Shown here piece by piece: positions 42,429 to 46,330 of a stretch of 46,330 nt of DNA. The stretch spans positions 1 through 46,330 of the forward strand of contig JANXWZ010000209.1 in the NCBI GenBank assembly GCA_025350865.1. The letters are read 5' to 3'. The stretch's first letter is position 1. Each line of letters opens with the position of its first letter. Below the pieces are notes generated by a model that saw nothing but the letters and a program-made list of their open reading frames with translations, searched no databases and had not been told where the DNA came from. The position numbers and the translations under genes are program-made. The DNA is from Rhodanobacteraceae bacterium. GTDB lineage: Bacteria; Acidobacteriota; Terriglobia; Terriglobales; Acidobacteriaceae.

Positions 42429-43310
42429 TCAGGGGAGCGGCTTCATCCAGATGTTGCGATGGGAGATTTTGACGTCGCCCGTTCCTTCGAGTTCAAAGGC
42501 GATCAGGCCCTTGGCAGCGAACCAGGTTGAGTCGGTGTCGATCACCACGGTGACTACATGCCCATTCAGGATGTGGGTCAGGACGTTGCCGTCCGCGACG
42601 ACCTCCATCTGATTCCACTCGCCCAGTGGCTTGATCCAGGACTTCGTCTCCTCTTCGGTGCCGAGGCTGGCAAGCTTCAAGACCTTGCCGGGGCCCGCTT
42701 CGACAACGTCGCCACGCCACGCGACGATGCCCCGCGTACTGCCGGCGTCGTAGAGCTGACCGGTATAGCGATTGGCGGCGTCGAAGTCTGCCTGGTAGCC
42801 CCACATGTCCCACTTGGCGTATTTCTTGCGAAGCTCCGCTGTGGCCTCCATGCGCGCCTTCATCTCGGGCGTCATGGCAGCGAGTCGGGCGGGGTCCATG
42901 GGACGCTGGATGAGTGGCTGATTCTTGCCCCGATACTGAAAGCCGCCATTGGCGGCTGCGCCTTCCATCTTAAACTCGAATCGGATGCGGAAGTTGGCGG
43001 GTTCGCCGCCGCGCCAGATGATGTTCGTCGTGCCGACGGGGTTGGCATTGGAGGTCCTGCCGACGATGTTGCCGTCTTCAACGGACCAGTAGTTCGCGCT
43101 GTAGTCCCAGTCTTTGAGCGATTTGCCGTCGAAGAGCTGGGTCCAGCCGGTGTGATCGGACCAGTCGGCCATGGCCGGGTGGGTGAAACCTCCACCGCCG
43201 CCGGGACGAGGGGCGTTGGGGGCTGGAGCGCCCTGCGCGAGGGCTATCGTGGCGGTGCTGAGAGCGACCAGCATGGCCGCGGCTGGTAGTGCAAGACGGT
43301 ATCGTGCCAC
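42429..43310 (-). CDS. DUF1080 (3-keto-disaccharide hydrolase-like) exported protein
   Basis: This 293-residue protein has a signal peptide of about 25 residues (ending near ALAQG). The DUF1080 jelly-roll domain then follows: LFDGKSLKDWDYS, YWSVEDGNIVGRTS, NFRIRFEFKMEG and the GGFQYRGKN motif. Near the end is MEVVADGNVLTHILNGHVVT. Domain members act on glycans, and some hydrolyse 3-keto-disaccharides; here the substrate is unknown. The start is ATG 43310. A 97-bp repeat copy lies immediately upstream. Confidence 0.9.
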   Translation of the reverse strand: MARYRLALPAAAMLVALSTATIALAQGAPAPNAPRPGGGGGFTHPAMADWSDHTGWTQLFDGKSLKDWDYSANYWSVEDGNIVGRTSNANPVGTTNIIWRGGEPANFRIRFEFKMEGAAANGGFQYRGKNQPLIQRPMDPARLAAMTPEMKARMEATAELRKKYAKWDMWGYQADFDAANRYTGQLYDAGSTRGIVAWRGDVVEAGPGKVLKLASLGTEEETKSWIKPLGEWNQMEVVADGNVLTHILNGHVVTVVIDTDSTWFAAKGLIAFELEGTGDVKISHRNIWMKPLP

Positions 43311-43341
43311 GTGGGGACTCTCCTGTGAGACAACGGAGTAT

Positions 43342-43438
43342 ACCGCTCGGGGATGATGGGCGGATCAGAGCAAGGCGGTTCGCGTTGCGAATGCCACTCA
43401 TCGCGGGAAGCAAAGGCGCGATGGATGGGGCACCCGGC
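43342..43438. repeat. 97-bp two-hairpin repeat, copy 1
   Basis: This copy shares about 85% of its bases with 44395-44491, in the same orientation. It starts ACCGCTCGGG and ends CACCCGGC. It holds the small hairpin TTCGC-GTT-GCGAA and a longer imperfect stem, CCACTCATCGCG (43394-43405) with CGCGATGGATGGGG (43417-43430). It lies between hicB and the DUF1080 gene. Confidence 0.85.
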
Positions 43439-43450
43439 CCCAATTCGTTC

Positions 43451-43756
43451 TTAAGCCCGCTTGGCCGCCATTCTGGTTTCACGCAGCTCAATTCCCTCCT
43501 CGGGCACGTCTGGGGCGTTGACGAGGTAGTGCATGAGGCCCTTGCCTTTGGCCTTGGCGGCGCGCTTTGCGAAGAACTCGGCTGCGGTTTCAACCGACCC
43601 GACCTTCTGAGCGACGGCGGATGATATCCACTGATTCAGAGAAACACCGTCTTCCTTGGCGAGGTGCTGAGCAGCTTGCTTGATCGAGTTGGGCAGCTTG
43701 AGGGGATATGCCGCTTTGTTCAGTTGCGCACCTTCTTGAGCATCTGGACAGGTCAT
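43451..43756 (-). CDS. HicB-family antitoxin-like protein
   Basis: This 101-residue protein contains LPNSIKQAAQHLAKEDGVSLNQWISSAVAQKVG, the ribbon-helix-helix core of the HicB antitoxin family, from about residue 20. The C-terminal part is basic and Ala/Lys rich. The start ATG 43756 lies 14 bp after the stop of the ParE/RelE-like toxin, so it is the third gene of the module. HicB usually pairs with a HicA toxin, but no HicA is seen next to it. Confidence 0.8.
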   Translation of the reverse strand: MTCPDAQEGAQLNKAAYPLKLPNSIKQAAQHLAKEDGVSLNQWISSAVAQKVGSVETAAEFFAKRAAKAKGKGLMHYLVNAPDVPEEGIELRETRMAAKRA

Positions 43757-43770
43757 TTTGGATTTCGGCG

Positions 43771-44079
43771 CTACATAGGGCGGGAGCGCGGGATGCGTTT
43801 CACGTCTCGTGATCCGTGCAGGACGGCATAGATGGTGAGGGGATCGCTCCATCGGTCGAAGATAACCATATATGGTTCAACCAAGAAAAAGACGACAGCG
43901 CGGTGTGTCAGGTCTGGACGCTTGTGACCCAGGCCGGGAACGTCACTCAGCTTGGCGAATGCCTGGAACAGCTCGGAGCGCAGGTCGTAAGCGGCTTCTT
44001 CGCGCCCTTCGTCCACCATGCGAGCCAGAATTTCGTCCAGATCGCGATACGCCGCCTCGGTGAGTTGGAACGCACTCAT
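43771..44079 (-). CDS. ParE/RelE-family toxin
   Basis: This 102-residue protein has the ParE/RelE pattern: FQLTEAAYRDLDEILARM at the start, LRSELFQAFAKLSDVPGLGHKRPDL in the middle and VVFFLVEPYMVIFDRWSDPLTIYAVLHGSRDV at the end. ParE-like members poison gyrase and RelE-like members cut mRNA; the sequence does not decide. Its ATG shares one base with the TGA of the upstream antitoxin (TGATG at 44077-44081), so the pair is translationally coupled. The cognate antitoxin is the 88-residue protein upstream. Confidence 0.9.
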   Translation of the reverse strand: MSAFQLTEAAYRDLDEILARMVDEGREEAAYDLRSELFQAFAKLSDVPGLGHKRPDLTHRAVVFFLVEPYMVIFDRWSDPLTIYAVLHGSRDVKRIPRSRPM

Positions 44080-44345
44080 CAGGCTCTCTTCAAGATTCTT
44101 TCGGCGATGTTTGCGTCGAGGCGGCGAGCGGCCTCGACGGCGGTGTAGACTTCGCCGCGCTCGGCCTGAGCTGCACTTTGTTCGATGCGCTCGCCAATCG
44201 CTTCATTGTTGCGCAGGAGCCATTCCTCCTGGGCGTCGAGGAGATTGAGAGCGTGGTCGATGACCTCGGAGGGATCGTGGAAGTGGCCACGGTCGATGTG
44301 GCGCTGAATTCGCTGTTCGGTTTGCGGATCGAGGGCGAGGCTCAT
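44079..44345 (-). CDS. ParD/CopG-type antitoxin
   Basis: This 88-residue protein has a ribbon-helix-helix-type N-terminus: MSLALDPQTEQRIQRHIDRG, then FHDPSEVIDHALNLLD. The C-terminal half is acidic and helical, suitable for binding the toxin. The start ATG 44345 is preferred; the frame upstream runs into the 97-bp repeat. The gene leads the antitoxin-toxin-HicB order. Autorepression through the upstream region is the family norm. Confidence 0.88.
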   Translation of the reverse strand: MSLALDPQTEQRIQRHIDRGHFHDPSEVIDHALNLLDAQEEWLLRNNEAIGERIEQSAAQAERGEVYTAVEAARRLDANIAERILKRA

Positions 44346-44394
44346 GGGGGAGGTATACCGCGCGGGGATGGCAGTGGGAGATGGGTGTGGGGTG

Positions 44395-44491
44395 ACCGCT
44401 CGGGCTAATGGCCGGATGAGAGGAAGGCGGTTCGCGTTGCGAATCCCCACTCATCGCGTGAGATAAAAGCGCGATGAATGGGGCACCCGGC
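44395..44491. repeat. 97-bp two-hairpin repeat, copy 2
   Basis: This is the second direct copy. The longer stem here is CCCCACTCATCGCG (44445-44458) with CGCGATGAATGGGG (44470-44483), 14 bp with one mismatch around an 11-nt loop. Together the copies bracket the three toxin-antitoxin genes. It lies upstream of the ParD-type gene. Confidence 0.85.
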
Positions 44492-44535
44492 GGTATGGAT
44501 AGGGAAAGATGTGTGGGCCATCCGCCTCTTTTCGT

Positions 44536-44961
44536 TTACGGCGATGGTGGGTGGGCAGAAGAGTAAGGGTAGAGTTCCGCAGTCTCGGACAGATGAGCGG
44601 CGACAGGGTTTTGGTGGATGTATGTGCGGCGGGTCTTAAAGTCTTCTGCGTCGCCGACGAGGTGGTCGGCGAAGCCCCGTTGCCAGACCGGACCTTTGAA
44701 GTTGAGCCGATGGGAGAAACCGCCCTTGATCAGGTTCATGACTGCGGAGATTGTCTTGTCATTCGGCGTTAGGAGCAGGTGTACGTGGTCAGGCATCACG
44801 ACGAACGCGTGGAGTTTGTAGTGACCTTCGGAACGGTAATGCTGGAGGGTTTCAAGCAGAAGTTCAGCATTACGGGTGACTTGGAAGAGGCGTCGCCGAT
44901 TGGCGGTGATGGTCGTGACGAAGAACGTGCCGGTCGTGGCGGTTCTTTGTGGGATGGCCAT
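44536..44961 (-). CDS. REP-associated tyrosine transposase (RAYT)
   Basis: This 141-residue IS200-like single-strand DNA endonuclease has the HUH-type metal motif HVH at 59-61 (PDHVHLLL) and the catalytic-type Tyr114 in TYIHQNPVAAHL. VWQRGFADHLV and the C-terminal EAELYPYSSA-like motif (TAELYPYSSA) are also typical. RAYTs mobilise or maintain REP elements and not their own ends. REP copies of two types lie just downstream of its start, at 44983-45260. The gene appears intact. Confidence 0.92.
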   Translation of the reverse strand: MAIPQRTATTGTFFVTTITANRRRLFQVTRNAELLLETLQHYRSEGHYKLHAFVVMPDHVHLLLTPNDKTISAVMNLIKGGFSHRLNFKGPVWQRGFADHLVGDAEDFKTRRTYIHQNPVAAHLSETAELYPYSSAHPPSP

Positions 44962-44975
44962 TGTGGGATTGTAAT

Positions 44976-45266
44976 GCGGAAGGGCACGCGTTTACGCATG
45001 CCGAAACGGGAATCAATTGAGGGCGCGTTTACGCGTGATTTAGGGTTTGTTCCGAGTCAAATCTTCAACCCCATCGCACGACCGGAAGGGCATGCGTTCA
45101 CGCATGCCGATAACGAGTCTCAACACAAGGACGCGTTTACGCGTGATGTAGGGTTTGATTTGTGGTGCTGCGGGGGAGAGCGAAATACGGAAAGACGAGC
45201 CTTCGGCAGAGCGGAAGCGCCTTCAGCGCGGCTGGTTTGTGGCACGCTTGAACGCGTGCCCTTCCG
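44976..45266. repeat. REP/BIME array next to the RAYT gene
   Basis: The array has two alternating hairpin types. Type A: GGCACGCG-TTTA-CGCATGCC (44983-45002) and GGCATGCG-TTCA-CGCATGCC (45089-45108, perfect 8-bp stem), each preceded by CGGAAG. Type B: CGCG-TTTA-CGCG (45024-45035) and ACGCG-TTTA-CGCGT (45131-45144), each followed by TAGGGTTT. The A-B pair is repeated with a period of about 107 bp. An inverted type A copy ends the array (GGCACGC at 45241, then CTTCCG), and a GCGC-CTTCA-GCGC hairpin lies at 45217-45229. No gene is seen in 44962-45316. Confidence 0.85.
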
Positions 45267-45316
45267 GTTTGAGACAGATCTCGCATTTCGCTCATGTCTC
45301 CATCTACCAAGGCAAA

Positions 45317-46009
45317 TTATTTCTTCTGCGAGGCTTCCGGCTTCAGCGTATTCCCGATGGGGATAGCCCTCATTACGGTGGAACCATTGGCTTCCGTGAC
45401 TAATTCAAAGCTAATTCGGGTATTTCCGGCAAGGCCAGCCCAAGTAGTCTTTCCCTCCAAGAACTCCGTCGTGTATTGATGGAGTCCCGAGCCATCTTCG
45501 TCAACAAATAACGTCCAAACAATGACTTCATCCTTGCCCATGCGCGGTAAGCGAGGAGCCGCTAGAACGATATCAGTGTGCAGGACGACCCGTTGGGTTA
45601 GACCGTGCGAAAGATCAGGTGTCGCTCGACCGTCGACTACTGGAATCGCATAAATTGGTGCTGCTGCTAATGCGAGTTTTGAATTCGCTTCGCTTCCTGC
45701 TGGATTTATGTCGTTCAGTTCCTGGAGGATTTTGTCCAGCTTCTTGATCATTTCACTGCTATCTTGTGACCTGCCTCTGAGCGTTGAGAGTAGCTGAGAG
45801 ACTTGCTTCGCCTGTTTCAAAGCTTCGGCGCGGGTGAGCGTGCTATCACGACAAATGATCTGAAAACCGCTTTTCGGCTGAATTACAACTGGGCTGCATT
45901 GCCCTGTTGTTTTAATGTCGCCGGCAGAGGTTTGCCCCTTCAAACCCGAAATCCCTGCGCTGACCGCAAATGCAATCAATAGGAGTGGTTTATTTTTTCG
46001 GTTGATCAT
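45317..46009 (-). CDS. Exported hypothetical protein with coiled coil
   Basis: This 230-residue protein has a signal peptide (about 1-25, ending near GLKGQ) and is unrecognised. Residues 60-100 are a likely coiled coil (LKQAKQVSQLLSTLRGRS and EMIKKLDKILQEL). The C-terminal half is beta-rich (VIVWTLFVDEDGSGLHQYTTE). There are two Cys residues (CSPVV, IICRDS) near the start. GC content is clearly lower than in the rest of the window. It overlaps the 3' end of the upstream small gene by 20 bp. Confidence 0.7.
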   Translation of the reverse strand: MINRKNKPLLLIAFAVSAGISGLKGQTSAGDIKTTGQCSPVVIQPKSGFQIICRDSTLTRAEALKQAKQVSQLLSTLRGRSQDSSEMIKKLDKILQELNDINPAGSEANSKLALAAAPIYAIPVVDGRATPDLSHGLTQRVVLHTDIVLAAPRLPRMGKDEVIVWTLFVDEDGSGLHQYTTEFLEGKTTWAGLAGNTRISFELVTEANGSTVMRAIPIGNTLKPEASQKK

Positions 46010-46250
46010 TCTTCAGTGCTCCATTGTCCCGAGGTTCCGCCCCGACTGTTACCGGACTATTATCTCCGTGCGTGATGATGTCTCCTGTCTTGATAGATGG
46101 AGATTGCTGTTGCACTTGTGAGTCGTGCCGTCGGCTTATGAAGGGATATCCAATGAAGTGAACCAGCAAGAAAAACATAACTGTCAGCCCGAATTCAAGT
46201 AGGTATCTATGCCCCCATGAGTAGATAAGTTTGAAGAAATCATCCAGCAT
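45990..46250 (-). CDS. Small membrane protein, hypothetical
   Basis: This 86-residue protein starts at ATG 46250, with GAGG 9 bases upstream; longer alternatives (46259, 46280) lack a proper ribosome site. One hydrophobic segment, LLEFGLTVMFFLLVHFIGYPFI, anchors it. The rest is polar, with an Asn/Gln/Ser-rich tail (THGDNSPVTVGAEPRDNG). It overlaps the downstream exported protein by 20 bp, so the pair is co-transcribed. The sequence is AT-rich, and no family is recognised. Confidence 0.55.
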   Translation of the reverse strand: MLDDFFKLIYSWGHRYLLEFGLTVMFFLLVHFIGYPFISRRHDSQVQQQSPSIKTGDIITHGDNSPVTVGAEPRDNGALKNDQPKK

Positions 46251-46278
46251 AAATATCATCCTCAAGTTCTTGCTAAAC

Positions 46279-46302
46279 AAGCCCCGACTTGCGTCGGGGC
46301 TT
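46279..46302 (-). terminator. Hairpin at the right edge
   Basis: AAGCCCCGAC (46279-46288) pairs perfectly with GTCGGGGCTT (46293-46302) around TTGC, a 10-bp stem. On the minus strand GTTTAG follows, so it may end a leftward gene lying beyond the window, just upstream of the small membrane protein. The plus-strand side lacks a proper T-run. Confidence 0.6.
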
Positions 46303-46330
46303 GGGGGATTTTGGTTTGACAGTGGTGGCA

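Noticed and set aside
44976..45266. CRISPR array
   Set aside because: The repeats are palindromic REP units of two types with irregular spacing and no cas genes.
1..46330. tRNA and rRNA genes
   Set aside because: I saw no cloverleaf-like or conserved rRNA stretch in any intergenic gap; a search with tRNAscan-SE and Rfam would settle this.

Overview
The window looks like chromosomal DNA of an acidobacterium, most likely class Terriglobia (Granulicella, Terriglobus or Edaphobacter type). The evidence is indirect: GC-rich Gram-negative sequence, a giant Oar-like TonB-dependent receptor with an N-terminal carboxypeptidase-regulatory domain, a VWFA-related protein of the kind expanded in Acidobacteriota, a DUF1080 protein, lipid A/Kdo genes, TrmFO, and many short dispersed hairpin repeats. 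There is no rRNA, tRNA or CRISPR array, so the species cannot be fixed.

Layout. 1-7.6 kb: an XRE regulator, then a leftward run holding a rhomboid protease, a zf-HC2-like membrane protein, a WalJ/YycJ-type metallo-hydrolase, a small unknown, a MaoC hydratase, a PIN-toxin/antitoxin pair, TrmFO, a GNAT acetyltransferase and an exported unknown. 7.7-13.4 kb: a rightward envelope block (WaaA/KdtA, LpxK, a family 9 glycosyltransferase, an isoprenylcysteine-methyltransferase-like protein, a DUF3108 protein) ending in QueC. 13.5-16.4 kb: a secreted TPR protein, then MoeA and MoaC for molybdenum cofactor. 16.4-20 kb (leftward): an HhH lipoprotein, EgtD and EgtB (ergothioneine), and a VIT1/CCC1-type transporter. 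20.1-27.7 kb: a rightward four-gene surface unit (DUF5666-like, Oar-like barrel, VWFA protein, TPR protein). 27.7-36.1 kb (leftward): a DUF5522 mini-protein, Lhr helicase, a PTPS-related multi-pass membrane protein and a 606-residue Cys-rich multidomain unknown. 36.4-43.3 kb: a Tat-exported Gfo/Idh/MocA oxidoreductase, KdsC, two small one-span membrane proteins next to a di-heme cytochrome c, a degraded gene tail, a frameshifted lipoprotein gene and a DUF1080 protein. 43.4-46.3 kb: a ParD-ParE/RelE-HicB toxin-antitoxin cluster bracketed by 97-bp repeats, a RAYT transposase with a REP array, and AT-richer unknown genes.

How it fits together. Housekeeping envelope genes (waaA, lpxK, the GT9 gene, kdsC) supply Kdo-lipid A and inner core. 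moeA/moaC, queC, trmFO and egtBD are cofactor and tRNA-modification functions. The 20-27 kb unit looks like a coordinated outer-membrane/secreted system. The right end is a typical accessory end.

The most unusual signal is non-coding. The window carries several different families of small repeats: a tandemly duplicated REP/BIME array beside its RAYT; 97-bp two-hairpin direct repeats around the toxin-antitoxin genes; two separate period-7 tandem repeats, one inside egtB and one covering the Shine-Dalgarno region of the VWFA gene; an in-frame repeat insertion in lpxK; and long inverted repeats in several intergenic gaps.
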